From the NCBI GenBank assembly GCA_963834855.1, contig CAWIDH010000035.1:186001-250000 (forward strand): DNA of 64,000 bases. The letters are read 5' to 3'. Source of the stretch: DATJKD01 sp963834855 (lineage in GTDB: Bacteria > Pseudomonadota > Gammaproteobacteria > Steroidobacterales > Steroidobacteraceae). The translations under genes were made by a program, and so were the position numbers. Below the pieces are notes generated by a model. That model was not told the origin of the DNA and made no database searches. It was given only the letters and a program-made list of their open reading frames with translations. This document shows positions 8,247-19,048 of the stretch, piece after piece (position 1 is the first letter of the stretch; each line of letters starts with the position of its first letter).

Positions 8247-8873
8247 ATGTTCGTCATCGCAAGTGCACATCCCGACACGCTCGATTGCTGGCGCACCGCC
8301 CTCGGAGATCGCGCCGCGGCCGTCGAGATTCGACGCAGCGATGCGCTGTCCGAGTGCTTTTCGCGGCTGCAACCGCAGCTCGCGCTGCTCGACGTACGCC
8401 TCACACACGTGAACACCGTGCGGGTCGTCGCGGAGCTGCTCAAGGTCAGCTCCGACACGTGCATCGTCGCACTCGCGGACGAGCCCGACGAGGACCAGGA
8501 ACTCGCGTTGTTCCGCGCGGGTGTGCGCGGTGTGTGTGCGCTCGACACCACCGGTGACCTGCTCGCCCGGGTCGTGAGCGTCGTGCTGCAGGGCGAGCTC
8601 TGGATCCGCCGTGCGATGGTTGCGAAGCTGGTCGACAGCTTTCTGGCAGCCGACGCCGACACGACGGCCGGCGCAACGGGCCGATTTGCGATCCTCACGC
8701 CGCGCGAGATCGAGATTGCGCGGCTCATCGGCCAGGGCGCGAGCAACAAGCGGATTGCGCGTCACCTTGCGATCACCGAGCGGACCGTGAAGGGCCATCT
8801 GACCGCGATCTTTCGCAAGACCGGCGCCGTCGACCGGCTGACGCTCGCGTTGCTGATCGCGCGCCGGCACTGA
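8247..8873 (+). CDS. LuxR/NarL-type response regulator
   Basis: A 208-residue DNA-binding protein. The N-terminal receiver-like domain (about 1-120) contains LLDVRL with a candidate phospho-acceptor Asp. A C-terminal LuxR helix-turn-helix follows (about 142-205: LTPREIEIARLIGQGASNKR and ITERTVKGHLTAIFRKT). It begins nine bases after hlyD, so it is part of the secretion operon. It sits directly before the adhesin gene and its long promoter region, making it a likely regulator of the adhesin. No cognate sensor kinase is in the window. Confidence 0.85.
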   Translation: MFVIASAHPDTLDCWRTALGDRAAAVEIRRSDALSECFSRLQPQLALLDVRLTHVNTVRVVAELLKVSSDTCIVALADEPDEDQELALFRAGVRGVCALDTTGDLLARVVSVVLQGELWIRRAMVAKLVDSFLAADADTTAGATGRFAILTPREIEIARLIGQGASNKRIARHLAITERTVKGHLTAIFRKTGAVDRLTLALLIARRH

Positions 8874-9185
8874 TCGCCAGCGCGATCCGCTGCGCGCAGC
8901 GGAAATGGCTGCGCCATCCAGCGGTGCCAGTTCCTGTCGCTAACTGACAATTCGCGTCATTGCGCACCGCGCAGCTGACCTGATTTGCGCATTCGCAGTG
9001 ACGAAAGTCGCAGTTTTTCGCGTGTTTTTGTCGCGAAAGACAGTACCTAAGTCCGGGGCGACGGCAGTCGGATAGACCGCCTCAGCAGCCTGCATAGGAT
9101 CGCCTTCAATAGACCGCATTCGGCACTGCGCGGCAGCGTCGATCAGCGGTCGCAGGGACAACATTCCCGGGAGCGCGATCGGCAT
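8874..9185 (+). promoter_or_regulatory. Adhesin upstream region with TTTCGCG-N9-CGCGAAA palindrome
   Basis: A 312-base non-coding stretch between the regulator and the adhesin gene. It holds an inverted repeat, TTTCGCG (9016-9022) and CGCGAAA (9032-9038), about 150 bases before the adhesin ATG, in locally AT-richer DNA. This is a plausible binding site for the LuxR-type regulator, by position only. GGGAG at about 9169 may serve as ribosome binding site but is a little far from ATG 9186. Confidence 0.4.
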
Positions 9186-12100
9186 ATGGCGACGAACAAC
9201 GGCAGCAGCGGCGACGACATCATCTGCGGCACCACCGGCGCAGACAATCTCAACGGCGGCGCGGGCGACGATGATCTGTATGGCGGCGCGGGTGCGGATC
9301 GATTGAGTGGCGGCTCCGGGGACGACTATCTCGATGGTGGCAGTGGCAGCGACACCCTGAACGGCGGATCCGGGAACGACATCCTCGACGGCGGCAGCGG
9401 CAGCGACACGCTGAACGGCGATTCGGGCAACGACGTTCTGGTCTACCGTCTCTGCGAGAACGCCGGCGCCGGCGACGTGTACACCGGCGGCTCGGGCATC
9501 GACATCGTCCGGCTGATGCTGACGCAGCCGAGTGGGCGAGCGATTCGGTGCAGTCGCAGATCGCGCGCTACTTCGCGCACCTCGCGACCGTCCAACGCAA
9601 CGCGCAGGGTGAAGTGTCGAACGGCAGCAGCCGCGACTTCACGTTCAATTTCGGCGCTCGGGCACGACGCTCTGACCGTGCAGATGATGGAGCGGCTCGA
9701 GGTCTATGTCGACGGCGTGCCGGTCGCCGACCTCGACAAGCCAATCGTCGACGTCGGCGGATCGACGATCGAGCGGCGACGTGACTGAAGACGCGAATCC
9801 AGGCCCGGGCAGGTCGTCAGCGGCTCGATCAAATTCGTCGATCTCGACATCGCCGACACGCACACGGTGAGCGGTTACACCGCCGGTGAGCGCGCTATCG
9901 GGACGCTCAGCGGCCACAATGACCGATACGGTGCCGGCGACGGACAAGGGACGTCGACGCTGGACATACACGCTCCAATGACGCCGCGGCGCAGTAGCTC
10001 GGCGCCGGTGAGACGCGTAACGAGAAATTTGACGTCAAGATCATGGATGACGAGCGGACAGTGTGTCACCAGAACGTGAAGATCACCATCACCGGCACCA
10101 ACGACGGCGCCGATCGTGGCGGCGACGGACGTGAGCGGCGCGGTGACCGAGCTGGTGACCCCGGTCGGCAACCTCACCGACAGCGGCACGATCGCCTTCA
10201 CCGACGTGGATCTGACCGACGTCCGCAGCGTCGCGCGGTGAGCGCCACCTACGTGCACGGCGACGAGAGGTCACCGACCCGGTGCAGTATAGCTGGCGCG
10301 GACTACACGCGCATCCGCACCGGGAGACCAATGCAGGGCGAGGTATCCAGGAGCGAGCCGAGACTCACGTTCAAGGTACGTTCAGTTACGGGTCGTCGAC
10401 GCTGTGACCGACCAGAGGGCGGAGCGGCTACGACACCGGTCGACGGTGTGAACGTCACCATCACCGGCACGAACGATGCGCCGGCGTCAGGGCCTCACAG
10501 GTCGAGAGCGGGGCGGTGACGGAGGATGCACGCCGGGCCCGGGAGACCACGCGGCAGCGGCACGATCGACTTTACGGACGTCGACCTCGCCGACCTGCAC
10601 ACGGTGAGCGGTGATTCCGCCGGCGGGTGCGCTCCTGGCACGTTCAGCGTGAGCGTGAGCGATGACTCGACCGGCGACGGCGCGGGTGCGTGTCAGCTGG
10701 GGGCTACACGCGTGCGACGACGCGGCGTCGAGTACCTCGGCGCCGGGCAAACCCGCGTACCGAGACCTATCACCGTCGAAGGTCATCGACGGACGGGCGG
10801 ACAGCGTGTCACGCAGAACGTCACGATCACCATCACCGGCACCAACGACGCGCCGGTGGTGGCGGTGGCCGACGTCACCGGGGCGGTGACCGAGCGGTGA
10901 CCCCGGTCGGCAACCTCACCGACAGCGGGCACGATCGCCTTCACCGACGTGGACCTCACCGACGTCCACAGCGTCAGCGCGGTGACGCCTTCGGCGGGTG
11001 CGCTCGGCACGTTCATGGCGAGCGTGAGCACTGACACCACGGGCAGCGGCGCTGGGTGGCGTCGTCACCTGGAACTACAGCGTGGCGGCGAGCGCCGTGG
11101 AGTACCTGGCGGCGGGGCAGACCAAGGTCGAGACCTTCACCTTCGATGTCGCTCGACGGCACAGGGCGGCAGCGTGCCGCCGCACCGTCAGCGTCACCAT
11201 CACCGGCACCAACGATGCGCCGGTGGTGGCCGCGGCCGAGTCAGCGGGGCGGTGACCGAAGCGGTCACGCCGGCCGGCAACCTCACCGACACGGGCACGA
11301 TCGCCTTCACCGACGTGGACCTGACCGACGTCCACAGCCTCAGCGCGGTGACGCCTTCGGCGGGTGCGCTCGGCACGTTGATGGCGAGCGTGAGCACTGA
11401 CACCACGGGCAGCGGCGTGGGTGGCGTGGTCACCTGGAGCTACAGCGTGGCGGCGAGCGCCGTGGAGTACCTGGCGGCCGGGCAGACCAAGGTCGAGACC
11501 TTCACCTTCGATGTTCTCGACGGACAGGGCGGCAGCGTGCCGCGCACCGTCAGCGTCACCATCACCGGCACGAACGATGCGCCGGTGGTGGCGCCTGGCC
11601 GATGTCACCGGGGCGGTGACCGAAGCGGTCACGCCGGTCGGCAACCTCACCGACGGCGGGCACGATCGCCTTCACCGACGTGGACCTGACCGACGTCCAC
11701 AGCCTCAGCGCGGTGACGCCTTCGGCGGGTGCGCTGGGCACGTTGATGGCGAGCGTGAGCACTGACACCACGGGCAGCGGCGCTGGGTGGCGTGGTCACC
11801 TGGAACTACAGCGTGGCGGCAGCGCCGTCGAGTACCTGGCGGCGGGGCAGACCAAGGTCGAGACCTTCACCTTCGATGTTCTCGACGGACAGGGCGGCAG
11901 CGTGCCCCGCACCGTCAGCGTCACCATCACCGGCACCAACGATGCGCCGGTGGTGGCCGTGGCCGATGTCACCGGCGGCGGTGACCGAAGCGATCACGCC
12001 GGTCGGCAACCTCACCGACACGGGCACGATCGCCTTCACCGACGTGGACCTGACCGACGTCCACAGCATCAGCGCGGTCACGCCTTCGGCGGGCGCGCTC

Positions 12101-15100
12101 GGCACGTTGATGGCGAGCGTGAGCACTGACACCACGGGCAGCGGCGTGGGCGGCGTCGTCACCTGGAACTACAGCGTGGCGGCGAGCGCCGTCGAGTACC
12201 TGGCGGCGGGGCAGACCAAGGTCGAGACCTTCACCTCGACGTTCAACGACGGCCAGGGCGGCAGCGTGCCACCGCACCGTCAGCGTCACCATCACCGGCA
12301 CCAACGATGCGCCGGTGGTGGCGGCGGCCGAGTCACCGGGGCGGTGACCGAAGCGGTCACCCCGGCCGGCAACCTCACCGACACGGCACGATCGCCTTCA
12401 CCGACGTGGACCTGACCGACGTCCACAGCATCAGCGCGGTGACGCCTTCGGCGGGCGCGCTGGGCACGTTGACGGCGAGCGTGACGCACTGACACCACGG
12501 GCACGCGGCAGGGTGGCGTGGTCACCTGGAACTACAGCGTGGCGGCGCGCGCCGTCGAGTACCTGGCGGCGGGCCAGACCAAGGTCGAGACCTTCACCAT
12601 CGACGTCAACGACGGCAGGCGGCAGCGTGCCCCGCACCGTCAGCGTCACCATCACCGGCACCAACGATGCGCCGGTGGTGGCGGCGGCCGATGTCACCGG
12701 GGCGGTGACCGAAGCTGGTCACGCCGGTCGGCAACCTCACCGACACGCGGCACGATCGCCTTCACCGACGTGGACCTGACCGACATGCACAGCATCAGCG
12801 CGGTGACGCCTTCGGCGGGCGCGCTCGGCACGTTGACGGCGAGCGTGACGCACCGACACCACGGGCAGCGGCTCTGGGTGGCGTGGTCACCTGGAACTAC
12901 AGCGTCGCGGCGGCGGCCGTGGAGTACCTGGCGGCAGGACCAGACCAAGGTCGAGACCTTCACCATCACGCTCAACGACGGCAACGGCGGCACGTTCCAC
13001 CGCACCGTCAGCGTCACCATCACCGGCACCAACGATGCGCCGGTGGTGGCGGCGGCCGAGTCACCGGTGCGGTGACCGAAGCTGGTCACGCCCGGTCGGC
13101 AACCTCACCGACACGCGGCACGATCGCCTTCACCGACGTGGACCTGACCGACGTCCACAGCATCAGCGCGGTCACGCCGCTCGGCGCGGTGCGCTCGGCA
13201 CGTTGACGGCGAGCGTGACCACCGACACCACGGGCAGCGGCATGGGTGGCGTGGTCACCTGGAACTACAGCGTGGCGGCCGCGCGGTCGAGTACCTGGCG
13301 GCGGGCCAGACCAAGGTCGAGACCTTCACCTTCACGTCAACGACGGCAACGGCGGCAGCGTCGACCCGCACCGTCAGCGTCACCATCACCGGCACCAACG
13401 AGCGCCGGTGGTGGCGGCGGCCGATGTCACCGGCGGCGGTGACCGAAGCTGGTCACCCCGGTCGGCAACCTCACCGACACGCGGCACGATCGCCTTCACC
13501 GACGTGGACCTGACCGACGTCCACAGCATCAGCGCGGTCACGCCTTCGGCGGGTGCGCTCGGCACGTTGACGGCGAGCGTGACGCACCGACACCACGGGC
13601 AGCGGCGCTGGGTGGCGTCATCACCTGGAACTACAGCGTGGCGGCGACGCGCCGTCGAGTACCTGGCGGCGGGCCAGACCAAGGTCGAGACCTTCACCTT
13701 CACGCTCAACGACGGCCAGGGCGGCACGGTCGACCCGCACCGTCAGCGTCACCATCACCGGCACCAACGATGCGCCGGTGGTGGCGGCGGCCGATGTCAC
13801 CGGGGCGGTGACCGAGCTGGTCACGCCGGTCGGCAACCTCACCGACACGCGGCACGATCGCCTTCACCGACGTGGACCTGACCGACGTCCACAGCGTCAG
13901 CGCGGTGACGCCTTCGGCGGGTGCGCTGGGCACGTTGACGGCGAGCGTCAGCACTGACACCACCGGCAGCGGCATGGGTGGCGTGGTCACCTGGAACTAC
14001 AGCGTGGCGGCAGCGCCGTCGAGTACCTGGCGGCCGGGCCAGACCAAGGTCGAGACCTTCACCTTCATGTGCTCGACGGCACAGGGCGGCAGCGTGCCGC
14101 GCACCGTCAGCGTCACCATCACCGGCACCAACGATGCGCCGGTGGTGGCCGCGGCCGATGTCACCGGGGCGGTGACCGAAGCTGGTCACCCCGGTCGGCA
14201 ACCTCACCGACACGGGCACGATCGCCTTCACCGACGTGGACCTGACCGACGTCCACAGCCTCAGCGCGGTGACGCCTTCGGCGGGTGCGCTGGGCACGTT
14301 GACGGCGAGCGTGACCACTGACACCACGGGCAGCGGCGCTGGGTGGCGTCGTCACCTGGAACTACAGCGTGGCGGCGAGCGCCGTCGAGTACCTGGCGGC
14401 CGGGCCAGACCAAGGTCGAGACCTTCACCTTCGATGTGCTCGACGGCAGGGCGGCAGCGTGCCACCGCACCGTCAGCGTCACCATCACCGGCACGAATGA
14501 TGCGCCGGTGGTGGCGGTGGCCGATGTCACCGGGGCGGTGACCGAAGCTGGTCACCCCGGTCGGCAACCTCACCGACACCGGCACGATCGCCTTCACCGA
14601 CGTGGACCTGACCGACGTCCACAGCCTCAGCGCGGTGACGCCTTCGGCGGGTGCGCTCGGCACGTTGACGGCGAGCGTGAGCACTGACACCACGGGCAGC
14701 GGTGTGGGTGGCGTCGTCACCTGGAACTACAGCGTGGCGGCGAGCGCCGTCGAGTACCTGGCGGCCGGGCAGACCAAGGTCGAGACCTTCGCCTTCGATG
14801 TGCTCGACGGACAGGGCGGCAGCGTGCCACCGCACCGTCAGCGTCACCATCACCGGCACGAATGATGCGCCGGTGGTGGCCGCGGCCGATGTCACCGGGG
14901 CGGTGACCGAGCGGTCACGCCCGGTCGGCAACCTCACCGACACGGGCACGATCGCCTTCACCGACGTGGACCTGACGGACGTCCACAGCCTCAGCGCGGT
15001 GACGCCTTCGGCGGGTGCGCTCGGCACGTTGATGGCGAGCGTGAGCACTGACACCACGGGCAGCGGTGTGGGTGGCGTCGTCACCTGGAACTACAGCGTG

Positions 15101-18100
15101 GCGGCGAGCGCCGTCGAGTACCTGGCGGCCGGGCCAGACCAAGGTCGAGACCTTCACCTTCGATGTGCTCGACGGCACAGGGCGGCAGCGTGCCCCGCAC
15201 CGTCAGCGTCACCATCACCGGCACGAATGATGCGCCATCGTTCAGCGCCAATTCATCGCTGCTCACCGTGGTTACAAATGCAGGCACAAACGGCCTGGGC
15301 GTCTCATTCACCGAAGCGGCGCTCGCAGCGTACTTCACCGACGTAGACAGTGCCAGCATCGGAGTTAACGCGATAGCGGTGGTGGGCGGTACCCTTACCA
15401 GCGCGACTGGAACCAGCCTTGGTGCTGGCGCGGTTGGTACGGTGGGCAACATCACGATCGTCGACAACGCAACCCTCGATGGAACGCTCTCGCTCAGTGC
15501 GACTGACGGCACTGCCAGTTCGGCCACTGTCAACGTGACATTCGACAACAGCACCACGGGCACAACAACCTTGAATGCCGCGGCGAGCGGCGACTCAATC
15601 ATCATCGCGGATCAAGCGGCACCGACCACGTTCAATGCCGGCAACGGAAACGATTATCTGATCGGGAATACCGGCAACGACACCTTCGTGCTTGGCGTCA
15701 ACCTCACCAGTGCCGACAACATCAATGGCGGCGCTGGGACAGACACGGTAACTTTCACAGACAACGGCGCCGCAACCTCGGATCTGAATGGTGTGACCAA
15801 CGTCGAATTCATTACCCTTGGCGCGGCGACTACGAATGTGACCACTGTGGATGCACTCGTTACTGCAGGCCAGACGCTGACAGTGAACGGCTCGCTCCTG
15901 AGTGCGGCGCAAAGCCTGACCTGGAACGGAGCAGCCGAAACCGACGGTGCGTTCGTCGTTACCGGTGGCGCAGGCAACGACAGCATTACCGGTGGCGCAG
16001 GCAACGACAGCATTACAAGCGGCGCTGGAAACGACACACTGGCTGGGGGCAACGGTAACGACACCTTCGTGCTTGGCGTTAACCTCACCAGTGCTGACAC
16101 CATCAACGGCGGAGCAGGAACGGATACGCTCACCTTACGGATAGTGGCGCGGCAGTAACTGATCTCAATGGAGTCACCAGCATTGAATCGATAACGCTGG
16201 GCGCAGCCATAACGAGCGTTACAACAGTGGATGCATTGGTGTCCGCCGGTCAGAGGTTGACTGTGAATGGTTCTGCCTTGGGGGCAGGACAGAGCCTCAC
16301 TTGGATCGGTTCATCCGAAACCGATGGTGCTTTTACCATTACTGGCGGCGCTGCCGGTGACTTGATCGTAGGTGGTGCTGGTGACGACATCCTTGTCGGT
16401 AAGGGTGGCGATGACACAGTCACAGGGGGCGCTGGCGACGAACGATTCGTCCTTCGCACTGATGGCGGGATTGACGTCATTGCAGACTACACAGACGGCG
16501 GTGCGCTCACTGAAGACCAGATTGGGTTCCTTGGGGGCAGCGTTACGGGCGGCTTCACTTTCGGTAACACCACTGCAACGGCTGCCGGCGCAACGCTCTC
16601 CGCATCCGACCTAACGACCCGAGGCGCGATTACTGGCGCAACTGGTATCGACGCAGTTAACGACGACCATCAAGTGATTGTTATTACCAATGCTCAAACG
16701 ACGACTCAGATCCAAAACGGCACGTCTTCAGTCGGCGGTGGTCAAGCCGAGAACTTGTATGTCTTTGTCTTCAACTCAACTACGGGCAAGGGTGAGATCT
16801 GGTTCGACAGCAACTGGAATAACGCCACCGGTCGCACTCAAATAGCGACGTTCGAGCAACATGACATACCCTCGCGGGCGTCACAGCGATCACGAATAGT
16901 GACATCGTCATCTACAACAACACAGTCGCTCCGGCAGGCGTTGCCGGTCAGCCAATCAATCTCGGTCTGGCCGACCGCGTGCCCGAGCACATCGGTGCGG
17001 TCACCGTCACGGTGGTGGGCATCCCGGCCGGCTGGACCCTGAGCGAAGGAACGGACAACGGCAACGGCACCTGGACCGTTCAGACCAATGATCCCGCGTC
17101 TTTGACGGTCACCACCGACGCGGGCTTCCGTGGCGCGCTCGTCCTGCCGATGACGGTGCTGTGGACCAACCCGGACGGCACGCCGGGTTCAGCGGTGCTC
17201 GACAACAACGTCGAAGCCTACGCTCCCGGCTCGCCGATCTTCGCGGTCTCTGCTGACGACCACCTCACTGCATCAGCGGCCGCCGACCTGCTGGTCTTCG
17301 CCCAGCCGATCGCGAACGACTTCATCCACAACTTCGACGTCGCAGCCGACAAGATCGACCTGATCGGCTTCCCCGGCGTCAGCGGTTTCGCTGACCTGTC
17401 GATCGCCGACGATGCCAACGGCAATGCGGTAATCACTCTGGCCAACGGCTCGACGATCACGGTGCTCGGCGTTCATGCGGCCGACCTGAGCTCGATGAAC
17501 TTCGAGTTCAACGTCGAGCCGACGACGGTCAACACCGGCACGATGACGATTTCCGACGGCGCGATCCTTCCGCTCGGCGGCGTGGTCGAGAACAGCGGCA
17601 CGATCGCACTGGGATCGACCGGCAGCGAGACAAACCTGCAAGTGCTGGTCGAGAGCGTCACGCTGCAGGGCGGTGGTCACGTCCGCTGTCGGACGACGGC
17701 GAACAACGTCATCTTCGGCGGCGCCGCGAGCGCGACGCTGAACAACGTCGACAACACGATCTCTGGCGCGGGCCAGATCGGCGCCGGGCAGATGACGCTC
17801 GTCAACGCCGGCACGATCATCGCCGACGGCAGCCACTCGCTGGTAATCGACACCGGCGACAACGCAGTTGCGAACTCGGGCACGCTCGAGGCGACTGGCA
17901 GCGGCGGCCTGGTGATCGAAAGCGCGCTCGCTCAACAGCGGGACTTCTCTGGGCCAACGGCGGCGACGTCACGGTTCACGGCGCAGTCACGGGTGCGGGC
18001 GACGCATTGATCAGCGGCGCGGCAACGCTCGAGTTCGGCGCGCGCGTCCGATGCGCACGTCGTGTTCGACAATGACGCGTCAGGTGTGTTGGCACTCGAC

Positions 18101-18816
18101 GTCTCTGCCGCTTTCAGCGGTAGCGTGAGCGGATTCGCGGCCGGCGACTCGATCGACCTCGGTGATGTCGCTTACGGCTCCGGGCTCGCGGCCGAGTACG
18201 TCGCCAACGACGCTGGCACCGGCGGCACGCTGACGCTCAGTGACGGAACGAACAGTTCCACCATCGCGATGGTTGGGCAGTACACGGCGGCCGGCGCGCA
18301 AGCGGACGGCCAGGGCGGCACGCTGCTCGCCTACGACGCGGTTGCCCTCGATCACAGCATGATCGGCGGCGCCAGCAACGACATCCTTGTCGGTGGTGCG
18401 GGTAACGACGTCATCTACGGCGCTGCGGGAGCCGATACGCTGACGGGTGGTTCGGGTGCGGACACGTTCCGATTCCAGGCGGCCGATTCCGGCAGCTGTC
18501 GACATCGTCACTGATTTCACGGCGGGTGCGGGTGGCGACATCCTCGAACATCGCCGACCTGATCAGTGGCACATTCACAGGCAACGAGGCGTCCTACCTC
18601 ACGCTGACTGAGAGCGGCGGCAACACGATCGTGAGCATCGATCGCGACGGCGCGGGTTCGTCGTTCGGGTTCGAGGATTTCGTGGTGCTGCAGGGTGTGA
18701 GCGGGCTCAATCTGGACACGTTGTTGGGCGACCACAGCATCCGGTCGGCAGAAGTGCGCCCGACCGCGGCGCTCCACCCGCTTGCAGGTGCGCAGCGCCG
18801 CGGCTGCGTACGGTGA
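9186..18816 (+). CDS. Giant RTX/VCBS adhesin secreted by type I system (many frameshifts)
   Basis: Calcium-binding surface or released adhesin, about 3200 codons if repaired. Order: an N-terminal RTX block (GGxGxDxLx nonapeptides, about residues 20-95); a long array of VCBS-type repeats (ITGTNDAP units); a middle region with LNGVTNVEFITLGAA units and more RTX nonapeptides (15955-16450); a region with GxxTVNxGTM-like units; and a final RTX block (18360-18470). The C-terminus resembles a type I secretion signal (DFVVLQGVSGLNLDTLLG). The downstream stop at 18814-18816 may be displaced by a frameshift. Frame changes occur at least every few hundred bases in the repeats. Whether they are assembly errors or decay cannot be decided here. 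Confidence 0.8.
9210..9455 (+). repeat. N-terminal RTX nonapeptide block
   Basis: Tandem glycine/aspartate nonapeptides (NGGAGDDDLYGGAGADRL and further copies) encode a calcium-binding parallel beta roll. An RTX block at the extreme N-terminus is less usual than at the C-terminus. Confidence 0.8.
10080..15235 (+). repeat. VCBS-type tandem repeat array (15 copies, period about 365 bases)
   Basis: The segment coding ITGTNDAP recurs near 10087, 10462, 10832, 11200, 11562, 11927, 12290, 12650, 13018, 13382, 13753, 14117, 14480, 14847 and 15213. Each unit encodes about 121 residues with landmarks FTDVDLTDVHS, VTPSAGALGT, VTWNYSVAA and EYLAAGQTKVETF. Copies from 10832 onward are nearly identical in DNA, differing mostly by single-base indels. 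The first two are clearly diverged. This suggests recent array expansion and makes assembly difficult. Confidence 0.85.
15955..16455 (+). repeat. Central RTX nonapeptide blocks
   Basis: Two clusters of GGAGNDSIT-like nonapeptides (about 15955-16065 and 16365-16455) flank a duplicated unit containing DTFVLGVNLTSAD and VDALVTAGQTLTVNGS. A single-base slip near 16138 separates them. Confidence 0.75.
18360..18475 (+). repeat. C-terminal RTX nonapeptide block
   Basis: GGASNDILVGGAGNDVIYG and following units precede the probable secretion signal, the usual place for RTX repeats in type I substrates. Confidence 0.75.
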
Positions 18817-18964
18817 CGCGGATCCGCGAGACCGATCGGTGGGTCGCCGTCATCAGGCTCCCGCCTGGCTCGGGGCGGTAGAGTTCGGCGCCGTCGAGCG
18901 CGCTGAAACAGTAGCTGCTTGTTAAAACAGTGCCTTACAGCGTAGTGTGAATGCAAAACATTAT

Positions 18965-18980
18965 CTGTACATAACTACAG
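18965..18980. promoter_or_regulatory. LexA (SOS) box 1, imuB-dnaE2 promoter
   Basis: CTGTACATAACTACAG has perfect CTGT and ACAG half-sites separated by eight bases, upstream of imuB. Confidence 0.88.
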
Positions 18981-18983
18981 TAA

Positions 18984-18999
18984 CTGTATATAAATACAG
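18984..18999. promoter_or_regulatory. LexA (SOS) box 2, imuB-dnaE2 promoter
   Basis: CTGTATATAAATACAG is a second perfect site, again three bases after the first. The paired geometry equals that upstream of lexA. Confidence 0.88.
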
Positions 19000-19048
19000 T
19001 TACCGGCTGATGCCAGGCCGGGTTCACACCTTGCCCGCATCGCTCCAC

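Noticed and set aside
10080..15235. Array considered as CRISPR
   Set aside because: Units are about 365 bases with coding landmarks and no short repeat/spacer alternation.
10783..15605. Many short frames on both strands in the VCBS array
   Set aside because: They are frameshifted or antisense readings of the same repeat unit, not separate genes.
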